The notes beneath the pieces are model-generated. The model was not told the origin of the DNA, searched no databases, and saw only the letters and a program-made list of their open reading frames with translations. Made by a program: the position numbers and the translations under genes. DNA of 64,000 nt from Tritrichomonas foetus (lineage: Eukaryota > Parabasalia > Tritrichomonadida > Tritrichomonadidae): contig MLAK01000573.1 in NCBI GenBank assembly GCA_001839685.1, positions 4,268 to 68,267 of the forward strand, given 5' to 3'. Numbering within the stretch: position 1 is the first letter of the stretch; each line of letters starts with the position of its first letter. This document shows positions 40,180 to 51,051 of the stretch, one piece after another.

Positions 40180-40605
40180 GAAAGGTGATCAAAACCAAAA
40201 CCCAAAAATGACCTTTTGTGATTTTCACAAAAAAATAACTGACACCAGAACTTTTTATGAATTTTAATTCTATGTGATGTTTTATCATCGTCATAATTGG
40301 CCAAACTTTTTCAGAAGATATTCAAATATTCTTGTCATATTTTTGATTGACATAAATTGATATTTCCCCAAAGATGAATAGAATTTTCGTTGTGCAATTT
40401 CGTTTAGAACAATGACTATCCTCATGTATGATAGATTATGCGATTTATTCTTTCAATCAACTCGTTTCAAACCTATTTCATGATGAAAGATTAGATGAAT
40501 AGGATCAACATCAACTTTTTGAATTCAAATTTAGATGTTGATTAAAAATTGAATATTCATTCAAAATCTACTTTGACATCACAATCATATCAAATTTTTC
40601 ACAAA
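40180..40605. promoter_or_regulatory. Divergent promoter region between USP and UBR genes
   Basis: 426 AT-rich bases between opposed start codons. CCTTT abuts the USP ATG, and TCATA (about 40585) and TCACA (40599-40603) precede the UBR-gene ATG at 40606. I see no other feature. Confidence 0.45.
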
Positions 40606-43371
40606 ATGGACAATCTTAAATACATTATAAACGTAGATTTACCACCAGATCTTGCATTAGAAAGGTTCTATCAAGGAACACTGGCCAAAACACCTGAAAA
40701 TGTGAATCAGATTTGGAATATATTTTCATCTTTCGATTATACTTCGGTCATATCAGACAAAAATCTGATAAAATGTTGGTTAAATAGTCTCCCATATTTA
40801 AAAGCATTTTTGAAAGAAGTAAATCCAAAAATGACAACAATTTTATATGGATCTATCATCAATGTTTGCAAAATTTTTATAGAAATTGCATATTTTTATC
40901 ACACACAAAGTGATAGTGAAGGTCTTATAAATTATATTAATATTGATTTACTACTCAAAGTTATTGATGAATTTCACCATCGTTTAAACGAGTCAGAACT
41001 ATACAAATTTCCACTAATTCCATGTTTAATCGATCTAGATGATATTATTTTCAAAATAAACAAATTTCAAAATGTTCATCAAATTGATATTCCATCATAT
41101 GATGAAATCATTCGTTTTTCTTTGATATTAGCAATTTTAGAAATTAAGAAGCGCCGTTCTCATGTTCAAATTACACTTTTTGAAAGTTTTGAAAAATCGT
41201 GTGGATATTTCTTTGAAATAGAAAAAACCCTTCCTAAAGTACCTTTTCAATTGGAAAAAATACCTACTTTTAGTAATCCTGCTGGATTCATATTAACTCG
41301 TTATATCTATTCTAAAATAACAGAAAATTCACCAATATTACCTATTGAAATCGAGAATCTATTGACAACCGCTCCACCTTTTGATGATTCAAATCTTCTA
41401 AACTATTTAATATACGTAAATTGTAGAAAGATCATGTTTAACGCATCACTAGCCGATAGTAAATACTCAACATTACTATTCCTACTTGCGATTGATCAAA
41501 GATTTGATAGATTTTGTTATATCGAGAAAGATGATATTTTTCATTTTTCTCCCAACTTTATTATGGTTAAAGAATTTGTTGAGTCATCACGTTTTCACAA
41601 TGAAATTCACATGCAAATGAGATCACTAATTAGTATTGTATCATATGTATCAAATAAAGTAACATACTCCCCAATTGAAATATTGAATAGTGATTATTTC
41701 CCAGTTAAACACAAATTAGCCATTATTAATTCCATCCAAATTCCAACTAAACTAGAAGAAATTGAAACACTCGAAATTTTTATCATATTTTGGTGCCATA
41801 AAATACAAGCTCTAATTAACTCCATTGATTATATTGATGAAGAAATCATTATTTATATTTTTAAAATATGTAAAGTTGCTTTTGATTTATACCTAGCAAG
41901 CAAAAGTGAAGATCCAATCATGGCTTTATTAAATAGAAAAGACTTTTCAAATGTTTATACTATTTATGACCTCTCACTATTTAGATTTAATGTCCAAGAA
42001 GTTGTAGATTATAGGGAATTATCTCGAAAACTTACAATCATTCAAAAATGTCTCTCGATACTAAAGATGCCTTTTCTTTCTATTGGCTCACTTATCCAAA
42101 ATGCACTTCTATGTGTTTTTATGCTAAATGGGAATATTAATGATGAAATTATAAATTCTAATATGTATAAAGAAAAATCTTTAATTGTTATCGATTATTT
42201 TATAACAAGATATCTCTTTTCAATTGTAGAAAATAAAGCTATATCTTTGTTCCAACCACAACAAAAGATAAAATTATATGAAACAATAACAAGAAAAATA
42301 GAAGAGTTAAACTGGACAAAAAGCATCAAAGAAATTGAACAATCACTTATTTTATTCTGTAGCAATAAAATCGACATTTTTTCATTGCATATTCTGGAAA
42401 AAGTTGATCCAAAGTTTATATTTTCACTATTATTATCGGATATTTTTAATTTAGAAAACATCAGTTCTCATCTTTTAGAATCAAAGAGTTGTTCAGCTTC
42501 AATTTTGATAACCCATATGTTTGTTTTTGGAACAATTGATCATATTTTGCAGAAATACATCGCCACTTCCTTACATGTGATCAATAAATGTCAATCTGAG
42601 CTAGATAAACTGCTTTGTAAATCCTTATATGGGGATTCTACTTCATGTTTAGCTCTTCTTGAAAGAAAAGAATGCGTTCCATTCTTGGATGAAAATAATT
42701 TATTCCATAAGTTACTGAAAATTTTGCTTACGAAACCATCTTTCCCAATTGATCATGATTTTGGATCATTAGTATTAAATATTGCCAATTTTTGTTATGT
42801 AGAAAGAGAAATAGACTTTAATGATGATATAAACTTGATATTGAATTTCACAAGATATCTGTATCGAGAATTCCAAACGCTAACATATTTTAAAAACTCT
42901 TATCATACCATTTCTTTTTACAGTGGAAAGATGAATTTGCTTATAAAACCTATCAATGGCATTCACGAATTATTTCAAAATGATCTTTCCAAAAGTACAC
43001 TAATCACTTCTGGTCTTCAATTTATACTTTCCAAATTGTCTGATAATAAAATCGATATGGAACAAAAACCAGAACTCTCAATGATGCTGAATATCCTCTG
43101 CTTGAGTTTTGATATGAAAAATCAAGATCTAAGAATTCCATTCAATTGTTATTCCGCATTCATGGCGATTGTTTCATTCTTTAGTCACAAAGATAGAACC
43201 AAATGTCGAATTGAATCACCACTTCAAATGGAATTTTATAAAACTATCATACAATATTTCATTGCTAAGAGAAATATTCAAATAGTTTTGAATATCATAA
43301 TCAATTATCCTCTAAATATGAAAAAAAAATCAAAAAGATATATTTATGGAAGTAATCAATTTCTTTATTGA
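40606..43371 (+). CDS. N-terminal part of a UBR4-like protein (broken by frameshift)
   Basis: A 921-residue open frame from the ATG at 40606 (a TTG lies further upstream). It is helical and leucine/isoleucine-rich, resembling the large solenoid regions of giant UBR4/BIG-type E3 ligases, with no motif of its own. The frame ends 26 bases inside the next ORF. A run of nine A residues (43321-43329) lies at the junction; skipping one base there would join the two frames into a protein of about 1835 residues. Whether this is a sequencing error, a programmed +1 shift or a true break cannot be settled here. TCACA at 40599-40603 gives a very short leader. Confidence 0.7.
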   Translation: MDNLKYIINVDLPPDLALERFYQGTLAKTPENVNQIWNIFSSFDYTSVISDKNLIKCWLNSLPYLKAFLKEVNPKMTTILYGSIINVCKIFIEIAYFYHTQSDSEGLINYINIDLLLKVIDEFHHRLNESELYKFPLIPCLIDLDDIIFKINKFQNVHQIDIPSYDEIIRFSLILAILEIKKRRSHVQITLFESFEKSCGYFFEIEKTLPKVPFQLEKIPTFSNPAGFILTRYIYSKITENSPILPIEIENLLTTAPPFDDSNLLNYLIYVNCRKIMFNASLADSKYSTLLFLLAIDQRFDRFCYIEKDDIFHFSPNFIMVKEFVESSRFHNEIHMQMRSLISIVSYVSNKVTYSPIEILNSDYFPVKHKLAIINSIQIPTKLEEIETLEIFIIFWCHKIQALINSIDYIDEEIIIYIFKICKVAFDLYLASKSEDPIMALLNRKDFSNVYTIYDLSLFRFNVQEVVDYRELSRKLTIIQKCLSILKMPFLSIGSLIQNALLCVFMLNGNINDEIINSNMYKEKSLIVIDYFITRYLFSIVENKAISLFQPQQKIKLYETITRKIEELNWTKSIKEIEQSLILFCSNKIDIFSLHILEKVDPKFIFSLLLSDIFNLENISSHLLESKSCSASILITHMFVFGTIDHILQKYIATSLHVINKCQSELDKLLCKSLYGDSTSCLALLERKECVPFLDENNLFHKLLKILLTKPSFPIDHDFGSLVLNIANFCYVEREIDFNDDINLILNFTRYLYREFQTLTYFKNSYHTISFYSGKMNLLIKPINGIHELFQNDLSKSTLITSGLQFILSKLSDNKIDMEQKPELSMMLNILCLSFDMKNQDLRIPFNCYSAFMAIVSFFSHKDRTKCRIESPLQMEFYKTIIQYFIAKRNIQIVLNIIINYPLNMKKKSKRYIYGSNQFLY

Positions 43372-46114
43372 AACTGAATGTGATCAAGGAATCGAAATAA
43401 TATTACCCAAAATATCTCAACAATATCATGACGAAATTATTGAAAGTATCATAAAATATATTGAATATCACCCAAGAATTATATCTATCATAATTTCCAA
43501 ATTTCATGTCAAAGAAAAAGATGCCATTCGAATTCTTCAGAAACTATCGAGTGTTACCGAATTTTCTAAAGATTATTCCCTCACTTTATATTCCCTTTTG
43601 AATTCATTCTTCCCAAAAATAGGAAAAGTAAACCATTTCAATTCCAAGTTAATACATAATGATGATGAAACAATGAGTTATATATGGAAAGAAGATACGA
43701 ATTCCTTTTTGTCAGATGGTGTTACAAATAATGATCATAAATTTTGCGATATATGGAAATATCCTATAATATCTGAGAAATGTTCAAATGATGATTCTCG
43801 CAAACCATGCTTTCTATGCTTGTCATGTGGGCATCAAGATAATATTTGTTTATCATGCGCTTTACACTGTCATAAAAACCATAATGTGATATTTATTGAC
43901 TATTGTAATTTCACATGTAAATGTAATGAAAATGGAAAATGTATGTTTTTCGACACTAGTAATTCATTTGATGTTAATAATGAGATCATCAACAGTAATT
44001 TTTCAATGGTCACTATCATGAAAATGTTTTCACAAGTAATGAAAACCAATTATGATAGAATAATTGAATCCAATATGTGTCTTCCATCTAATGATAATGA
44101 TTTCCTCAAAAGAACAAACCTATATAAATTAGAAAAAATTGCGATAACTAATTATCATTTAGAACTAATTATTGATCACTTTCTTTCAGACGAACTTCCG
44201 AAAAGCTCAATTTCCAATAATTTTCAACATCTCTATTCAGAAAGATCATTTTACTCTCCTTTAAAGCTTGTTGAAACAAACAATAGTTTCTTATTTATTG
44301 CACTCAATCATTCAATATTAGTATATGATCATTTTTTCCATTTTATTACTCAGTTTCATTCTGTTGATAATATTATATACATCAAAGAAATTTTTAATTA
44401 CTTAGTTGTAGCTTCATTATCTTCTTTCCAAATTTTTCAGATCTGCACCAACTATCCACTTCTTATGTATGAAAAACTTGAAATGGATTATGATAACTAT
44501 ATTCTTGATATTAAATCTGCAGAGCTTCCCAATAATAAAATAATTGTTGTAACAACACGAAAGTATGCTTCTTTCTATATGATTGATGCTGAGAACATTT
44601 TACCTCCTAGAATAATTCATGCACCACAAACAACAAAAATTACTTCAACAGTAATTATGTCTTCTTCTTCAAAGAATTATTTAATATTAGCTTTCTCATC
44701 AGGTCAAATAGCATGGATAACATTTTCAAAAGAAATTATCAACTTTAATGAAACAATCAAACTTATTTATTCAAAATGTTCAATCAGGAAAGATGATTTA
44801 ATCCTATCTTATTCGTCATCTAAAAAGTTATTTTTTATTTCTTATACAAAAATCCCAGAATTATTAATCCTGAATGAAGAATCTATTATTTCTCAGTATT
44901 CAAATCAAAAGGCATTTTGTGTGGATGCACTAGACTCATTAATATTTAGTCAGGTACACACAAAATTTCCAAACACATTATTCTTCACTTCGACGAAAAA
45001 TAACCGATTATATTCACTAGAATTTACAAACAATTATTTAATGAGTGGTCAAATCAAAAATAATATGAATGCAGATCCCAAATATCTTTATGAATATTCA
45101 TTGGACTATTATGGATTCTTTGCTTTCCAAAATCAATATTTCATTCTTTCACATGATGGATTATTGCTTCAAATTACCAAAAAATCACATTCACAAATTC
45201 CTGCTAGCTTTTGGAGTATGTCTACAATTGGTACAGCTGATCATGTATTTATAACTGGAATGGATCCAGATATTGATTATAATCCTCTTTTAAGCAACAA
45301 TAGTAGATTATTTCAGGAGAAAAATAATGTCTTAACAATTTCATCAAGAGATCACGATTTCTTGATTGTAGGAGTCATTTTACATTTGGGAGATTCTAAT
45401 CAAAGTCTAGTTCCACTTAACATTCAGGTAAATAATCAAAAGACATATTTTACATATGAGAACCAATATTGGTCATTATCCTTTGGCCCTAAAGAATTGA
45501 GAGATAAAATTGAGTTAACATTTACTTCAATCAATGATAGAAATTTTGTAATAAAGGGAATTAAAGTATTTATTATACAAAAAGAGATAATAAAACCATT
45601 TTTACAACCTCAGAAATTTGTATATCCATGTTTTACTGATATATCTGAAATGCTCAACCAATTTATATCCGATAAACTAGATCATATTGATACTGTAAAA
45701 GAAGAAATATTAGTTAAGCTGATCAATTCTATTCCATTAGATAAATCTAAATACTTACATGAATATGAAGACAATCTGAATGATTACAATAGCTTGTTCT
45801 ATTATCATTCCTTTAAGGAAATAATAGGATCTATGTATTGTGATGAACACTTTTATGATTTCTCAAGAACATTTCTTTCAAAAATCTACCAAGGGGATGC
45901 AGAATGGAAAAATTTCATCACAAAAAAATGGTGTAAGGCAATTAAAGAAATCATAAATGAAACAGAAAATAAGGATTTACGATGGAATTTGCTTTGGTCA
46001 GATTATAGTTTGATGCCAATTGATGATCGAAAATCAATTAGTTCTAATCTTTGGGAAAAGAACTCAAATGTTGAATCAATTGAATCAGTTATTGCTGCAT
46101 TTTCTTCTTATTAA
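43346..46114 (+). CDS. UBR-box and beta-propeller protein (C-terminal part of UBR4-like gene)
   Basis: A 922-residue open frame. The ATG at 43346 may be only internal, because the frame is open back to the A9 run. Residues about 133-200 form a UBR-type zinc finger: C/H spacing in KPCFLCLSCGHQDNICLSCA, then LHCHKNHNVIF and FTCKCNENGKC, close to the UBR box of UBR4. The following 400 residues are beta-rich and look like WD/propeller blades, which also flank the UBR box in UBR4. The UBR box recognises N-degrons in the N-end rule pathway. No RING, HECT or hemi-RING module is visible, so E3 activity is not shown. The protein is far shorter than animal UBR4. Confidence 0.75.
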   Translation: MEVINFFIETECDQGIEIILPKISQQYHDEIIESIIKYIEYHPRIISIIISKFHVKEKDAIRILQKLSSVTEFSKDYSLTLYSLLNSFFPKIGKVNHFNSKLIHNDDETMSYIWKEDTNSFLSDGVTNNDHKFCDIWKYPIISEKCSNDDSRKPCFLCLSCGHQDNICLSCALHCHKNHNVIFIDYCNFTCKCNENGKCMFFDTSNSFDVNNEIINSNFSMVTIMKMFSQVMKTNYDRIIESNMCLPSNDNDFLKRTNLYKLEKIAITNYHLELIIDHFLSDELPKSSISNNFQHLYSERSFYSPLKLVETNNSFLFIALNHSILVYDHFFHFITQFHSVDNIIYIKEIFNYLVVASLSSFQIFQICTNYPLLMYEKLEMDYDNYILDIKSAELPNNKIIVVTTRKYASFYMIDAENILPPRIIHAPQTTKITSTVIMSSSSKNYLILAFSSGQIAWITFSKEIINFNETIKLIYSKCSIRKDDLILSYSSSKKLFFISYTKIPELLILNEESIISQYSNQKAFCVDALDSLIFSQVHTKFPNTLFFTSTKNNRLYSLEFTNNYLMSGQIKNNMNADPKYLYEYSLDYYGFFAFQNQYFILSHDGLLLQITKKSHSQIPASFWSMSTIGTADHVFITGMDPDIDYNPLLSNNSRLFQEKNNVLTISSRDHDFLIVGVILHLGDSNQSLVPLNIQVNNQKTYFTYENQYWSLSFGPKELRDKIELTFTSINDRNFVIKGIKVFIIQKEIIKPFLQPQKFVYPCFTDISEMLNQFISDKLDHIDTVKEEILVKLINSIPLDKSKYLHEYEDNLNDYNSLFYYHSFKEIIGSMYCDEHFYDFSRTFLSKIYQGDAEWKNFITKKWCKAIKEIINETENKDLRWNLLWSDYSLMPIDDRKSISSNLWEKNSNVESIESVIAAFSSY

Positions 46115-46798
46115 ACATAATCTTATTCGCCATTTTTAAAAAGATTTTGAGATTATTTTACCAATTTATAAGATTCTTTCCCACGATTTTCAGACTTGGA
46201 GGAAAGCTCGTGATTTATGATGATGATAGAGAATATGATAAAAAATTTTTCCCCAATTACACTATGCTTTTCAATGATTGGGTAAAGGCGAGTGAACGTA
46301 AGAATAGAGGAGTTTTCTTATTTCAATTTATCCAATTTTCTTTTGACAACATTCGATCCATTTCCTTTTAAGTTTTCATCTACATCATTTACTGAATCAT
46401 ACAACCGAATACGTTTATGTTCCATAAGACATTTCCGTGTACTTTGTTCAACATGCCGTCGGATGCACGCTCTCACTTTCTTTATACTTGTACGTCAAGT
46501 TGAACATGAGCTATTGAAAAAACCATTGTTAATCCCAAAAAAATAGGAAAATTCTGCATGATTGACGGATTAGAATATGGAAAAATGACATTGACCAGCG
46601 ATATTCGTTCACACTTTCTTTTTTTTTACCAAAAAAAAAGTTCAAAAAGAGAGGGAACGAAGCCTGTTTCAATTTCTTGATCAAAGAAGAAAGAATGATC
46701 ATTCCCTTATTGTGCTTATAATAACAAAAATTTATATGTTATAAAAGTGTGTAGATTCAGAGTGTTTATTGTGGAAAAAAAATAAATGAGAAACTGAT
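46115..46798. other. Intergenic region with possible relic
   Basis: 684 bases between two convergent genes. A minus-strand stretch between stops (about 46318-46481) reads as a K/R-rich peptide with the sequence RRHVEQSTRKCLMEHKR, and a + strand TTG-started frame (46147-46371) is also open. Neither is recognised. They may be remnants of a small gene or chance. Confidence 0.3.
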
Positions 46799-47314
46799 TC
46801 ATTGTGAGAGGGTTTGATCTGCACAATCTTCCTTCTTGCTGGACAAAATGATAGCCACAATGAAACCATACAAACCAAGGACTTCTCCGAAGATGAGAAT
46901 GAGCATGGCACCCATAATCAATCTCGGTTGTTCAGCCATTGCGCGAACGGCAACGTCACCGGCAACACCGATGCAGCAGCCAGAGGAGAGTCCAGTGAGA
47001 CCGACGCTGAGTCCACCAGCAAGATTGGCATAACCGCTGAATAAATTATATGGATATTTCATTCCTGGAGCGACAATGATAGCTGCGACAAGACCGTAAA
47101 TACCGACAATACCAGCCATAATGACGGGCATGAGTCCTTTGTAAATTTGCTCTGGATGAACTGCGCAAACAGTGAAAACGCCGATTGCTGATTTAAATGT
47201 TCCGAAAGCGCTACCAAGGGATGTAAAAGCGAGAGCACATCCAATTCCGAGATATGAGAAGAAGGGGGCGACTGGTGGGCAATTAGGATCCCAGGTAAGA
47301 ACTTGACCCGGCAT
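46799..47314 (-). CDS. V-type proton ATPase 16 kDa proteolipid subunit c
   Basis: A 171-residue protein with four membrane helices in two related halves, the normal size and layout of the V-ATPase c subunit. The proton-carrying Glu is in helix 4 (IFGEVLGLYGFIVA). Glycine-rich helices 1 and 3 (GIGCALAFTSLGSAFG and GLSVGLTGLSSGCCIG) match the family. It forms the rotor ring of the V0 sector in lysosomal, endosomal and Golgi membranes and moves protons for acidification. Codons are GC-richer than the neighbours', as expected for a highly expressed gene. TCATA (47322-47326, minus strand) lies 7 bases upstream of the ATG. Confidence 0.97.
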   Translation of the reverse strand: MPGQVLTWDPNCPPVAPFFSYLGIGCALAFTSLGSAFGTFKSAIGVFTVCAVHPEQIYKGLMPVIMAGIVGIYGLVAAIIVAPGMKYPYNLFSGYANLAGGLSVGLTGLSSGCCIGVAGDVAVRAMAEQPRLIMGAMLILIFGEVLGLYGFIVAIILSSKKEDCADQTLSQ

Positions 47315-47845
47315 GCTTTACTATGAAAAGCGGTTTTCCCTTGAAAAAGTGAAACAGACGCTAAAAAACGATAAAATTCCTCTCAATTTTCTTTTGAGAA
47401 ACGATAGGAAATGTTATATGAAAATGTGAATGATTTTTTAGGAAAAATCTTCGGACATTTGAAGTGAAAAAAATGATCGATAATGTTCTTGATCGGGATT
47501 TTTCTAGCTAACATTGGAATATAGACACTCCATTGAGCTCAAATTTATATTCAATTCTAGAAAAATATATTGGATAGTAAGATTTTCTCAGAATCAAAAC
47601 AATTACTCGTTTTTATTTAAATAGTGACTAAAATTATGAATTTATTTTTATGCTATTAAAAATAATATAATAGACGATTAATTTATTTATATAAATATCA
47701 GAATAATTGTTTTTTAATTAATATTAATGAAGATAAAGACGTTTGAATTTTGATGTAATTTGATATATTTTTGTAAAAAAACAAATAACCGTTATATCTT
47801 CAGAATTTTCAATCCTATCGTCATCAACTTCAAACATTTTAAGAC
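47315..47845. promoter_or_regulatory. Divergent promoter region
   Basis: 531 AT-rich bases between the V-ATPase c gene and the TBC gene. TCATA at 47322-47326 is the likely initiator of the minus-strand gene. No gene is seen. Confidence 0.45.
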
Positions 47846-49633
47846 ATGAAATCGCTTCCCCAGACTTTAATTCTCACTGTTTTTCATGCGGTTGAGACGA
47901 GCGTTCCTCATAAAGATGTATCCACAGGAATATTAATTGTTGGCCAAGATTCAGGATCACTTTTTTTTAAATGGTCTCCATACAGCTTTAATAAAGATTA
48001 TTTTCATTCCAATTCAATCCTTGATAATAACACAAATAGCAATTCCAATAGCAGCAATAAGATTAATTCCACGCAAAGTTATTCTAATATTTTTAATTCT
48101 ACCAATAATGGATTGAATATAATACAACAAAAAATATTAGGAAAAAGTTGTACTCAAAGAAGTCCAAAAACTTATGTTCATCAAATTTATTTAGCTGCTC
48201 CACAAATACAAAAAATCATTTTAACAACAATGCCAAATTCTGCTGATCTTTTAATTTCGACTTTGCATCCACCGGAAATGCATCAATTTCGCTTTACAGT
48301 TAGTTGTAATCAATATTCACTCCAGTTACTTCAATTACTAGCAATTAATTCAACTTTATCTGAAGGTTTGATCATATCAATGGATTTTTGGCGAGCGACT
48401 GCTTTTAATAATGCAAACACATTTCCGACTTTTTCTAATATGCAAAGAGTTTATGATATTTCATGTGAAAATGGGAGATTTATCGTTCCTTATATTCCAA
48501 TCGCTTCATTAGCATCTATTCCAGCCATAGATAAACTTCAATCTACAGAAATAGCAGCAAAATTCAAAATTGATGGCCTTCAATTTACACAATTTCCAAT
48601 GACTGTCGAAGATTACAATAAAGTTGTTGGAAGCTCAATTAAAATTAGTGACATTCGATTTCAAGCTGCACGAAAAGGAATTGATTATAAACTGAGAGGA
48701 ATACTATGGCCACAATTATTGGATATTTTACCATTTGAGAAAGATGTTTCCAAATATTTAAAAATTCGCGAAATTGAATATAACAATCTGAAAAAACAAT
48801 GGCAGCTTTTATCTTCATATCAATTAAATAAACGTCCAGAACTCCGTTCTGCTTTTCAAACAATTAGAATGGACGTTCGAAGAACATCAATGCCTAATGA
48901 AAATCTTGAGCATGAAGAAACCAAAATCAAAAGAGTAATGACCAATATTTTGAAAACATATTCACTATATAATTATAATGTTAGATATACGCAAGGTTTA
49001 AATGATATTTTATTACCTTTTATTTTAGTTCTAAGAGATTCTTATGAAGAATATTATGAAAGTTTGTCATTTTGGTGTTTTGCTTCATTTTTAGAAAAAA
49101 TTAAAAGTGCATTAATTGATAATAACATGGATACTGCAATGCAAACAGATTTACCAATGATTTATTCATTGATTGAGACAAATGATCAAAAATGTTCTAG
49201 CTTTTTAAAAGATTGTAATATGGAAGATTTAAATTTTTTAGTTTCTTCATATATGCTTTCTTTTCGTCGATCATTTTATGAAGAAGATTTAGAACGCTTT
49301 TGGGATACCTTACTTGCTTCTTCTGATCCACATCTTTTTATTCTTTGTTTTGCAGCATCTTTGATTATTTTCTCATTCCCTTCATTTCAGAAGATTAAGA
49401 ATTGTTCTACACCACATATTCTCCCATTATGTGATAAAATATTCTCTCAACAACCAATTGGATCTGTTGTTGGTGTGGCATTAACTATATTTACTGAAAA
49501 ATCTAAAGAGATAAATATTAAAAAAGGTAATGAAAAACCAAGCAGCCCAATTTCTCAATTTGAAACCGACTATTTTATTCCTTCACTTCTTGATGAAACA
49601 AAGGAGTGCATAAATGCGAAATTATTTGTTTGA
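47846..49633 (+). CDS. TBC-domain Rab GTPase-activating protein
   Basis: A 595-residue protein. The TBC domain covers about residues 270-520, starting ARKGIDYKLRGILWPQLL. Both catalytic fingers are present: the Arg finger in TIRMDVRRT (about 339) and the Gln finger in YTQGLNDIL (about 381). It should therefore speed GTP hydrolysis by a Rab in the dual-finger mechanism. The N-terminal 260 residues are beta-rich and contain an N/S-rich insertion (about residues 50-85), similar in arrangement to TBC1D15/Gyp7-type proteins, which have an N-terminal Rab-binding region. The target Rab cannot be read from the sequence. The ATG at 47846 is the first in frame. Confidence 0.93.
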   Translation: MKSLPQTLILTVFHAVETSVPHKDVSTGILIVGQDSGSLFFKWSPYSFNKDYFHSNSILDNNTNSNSNSSNKINSTQSYSNIFNSTNNGLNIIQQKILGKSCTQRSPKTYVHQIYLAAPQIQKIILTTMPNSADLLISTLHPPEMHQFRFTVSCNQYSLQLLQLLAINSTLSEGLIISMDFWRATAFNNANTFPTFSNMQRVYDISCENGRFIVPYIPIASLASIPAIDKLQSTEIAAKFKIDGLQFTQFPMTVEDYNKVVGSSIKISDIRFQAARKGIDYKLRGILWPQLLDILPFEKDVSKYLKIREIEYNNLKKQWQLLSSYQLNKRPELRSAFQTIRMDVRRTSMPNENLEHEETKIKRVMTNILKTYSLYNYNVRYTQGLNDILLPFILVLRDSYEEYYESLSFWCFASFLEKIKSALIDNNMDTAMQTDLPMIYSLIETNDQKCSSFLKDCNMEDLNFLVSSYMLSFRRSFYEEDLERFWDTLLASSDPHLFILCFAASLIIFSFPSFQKIKNCSTPHILPLCDKIFSQQPIGSVVGVALTIFTEKSKEINIKKGNEKPSSPISQFETDYFIPSLLDETKECINAKLFV

Positions 49634-49935
49634 ATTTAGAATAAAAATATAGCTCTATTAAAACATGACTTATTGTTTTTCCACAAATAGGACAAGTATA
49701 AAATTAAAAGAAACAAAACATCAAAATAACAAAATTATTATCGAAAAAAATTTTACAAACAAAAGAGATAGAAAAGATATAATAACCAAGGATAGAATTA
49801 TAAATGCTATTGCTGATAGTTAACTTCATGCAATAGTCATCAGATAGACATTTTAAAATGTATCTGTATAGTTTCAATCATTATTTTCATTGTTAATATA
49901 CACATCTTTGTATAGGCATAATAGAAAGAGATAGA
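49634..49935. other. Intergenic region between convergent genes
   Basis: 302 AT-rich bases holding the 3' ends of two convergent genes. Several TAAA-type polyadenylation signals occur. No gene is seen. Confidence 0.5.
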
Positions 49936-51051
49936 TTAAAAGTGGAACTTGAGTGAAGGTAAACTTCCTTTTGATGAATTGTGACGATGAGGCGATGCTT
50001 TTGGTAAAAATATTGTTCCTGATGATTGTCTGTGTGTTGGCTGAAAAGGAATTCTTGAGAAACTGGAAGTCTTCTTTACAGCAACGCCAGTTGGATTGAA
50101 ATTCATGCGGACTTCTTCTTTGGCCATTTTTGGAGTTGCCTCTAAGATTTCTGGCGTAATGTTTGATTCCTCATCAATTGTGATGATTGCACAATAGTTT
50201 GGAATTTGAGAATCATAACTACTCGATGAGTAGACAGAGAGGATATTTAAATGTGGATACATTTCAGCACCCTCCATAATAAACGAATGTCCTCTAATAA
50301 TTGCAGTTATTCCAGTTTTTTCATAAAATGAATTGACAGCAACTGATCCAAATATGCATCCATGTCTTCGAGTGGAGGGTAAAAAATCACACGCACCAAT
50401 TTTTGAAGGATCTGACCATACTAAATCCTCAACAAGAGGATTTGAAAAATCGAGAATTGGCTTGTTGATTCTTTCAATATCTGAAAGGTCATTTAGTTTT
50501 GGCGATAAACCGCCATGTACACAGAAAATTGAGTTGTTTACAACAGCGGCGAGTGACATATATGCGAATACGTCGTTAAAGAGGTCAAACATATCGGGGT
50601 TATAATTACCATCAAGTATTTCGTCTCTAAACCCGTAATTTTTGCAAACACTTCGAAATTCATGATTTCCCCTGAGGAGGATGACGCTTTCCGGATAAGT
50701 GCAAAAGGCAGACATCAAGAGAACCAATACATCGATTGAAAATTCGCCGCGATCAACATAATCACCGAGGAAGATATATTTCGTTTCCGGTGGGAATCCG
50801 TAGGTCCCGAAAATGCGTAATAGGTCAATCAATGAGCCGTGGATATCTCCAACAACGATGACGGGACCTTCGATTTTGAGAAGGGTTGGATATTGCGAAA
50901 GAGTTGATATTGTAATTTTACATAAATCGGAAATAGTTGATTGGTCGAAGGTTGGGACACCCAGAGTTTTCATCATCAATGCTATGTTTTCGCAGTCTTT
51001 AAGCATGAGAGCTTTAAAGCTTAAAAAGATCGAGCGAGTCACCGAGAGCAT
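49936..51051 (-). CDS. PPP-family serine/threonine phosphatase
   Basis: A 371-residue protein from the ATG at 51051; an ATG at 51006 (MLKDCENIA) is an alternative and a TTG lies upstream. The PPP metal and phosphate motifs are intact: GDIHG (about residue 67), GDYVDRG, RGNHEF, the VHGG loop, and RGHSFIMEG in place of the usual RAHQ. The core is about 290 residues. The tail (about 300-371) is Ser/Pro/His/Lys-rich and probably disordered. The enzyme is related to PP1/PP2A-like phosphatases but divergent, as in the expanded trichomonad set. It is about the same class as the gene at 56075, sharing a similar FDxSxIxxLC start to the domain. Confidence 0.93.
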   Translation of the reverse strand: MLSVTRSIFLSFKALMLKDCENIALMMKTLGVPTFDQSTISDLCKITISTLSQYPTLLKIEGPVIVVGDIHGSLIDLLRIFGTYGFPPETKYIFLGDYVDRGEFSIDVLVLLMSAFCTYPESVILLRGNHEFRSVCKNYGFRDEILDGNYNPDMFDLFNDVFAYMSLAAVVNNSIFCVHGGLSPKLNDLSDIERINKPILDFSNPLVEDLVWSDPSKIGACDFLPSTRRHGCIFGSVAVNSFYEKTGITAIIRGHSFIMEGAEMYPHLNILSVYSSSSYDSQIPNYCAIITIDEESNITPEILEATPKMAKEEVRMNFNPTGVAVKKTSSFSRIPFQPTHRQSSGTIFLPKASPHRHNSSKGSLPSLKFHF

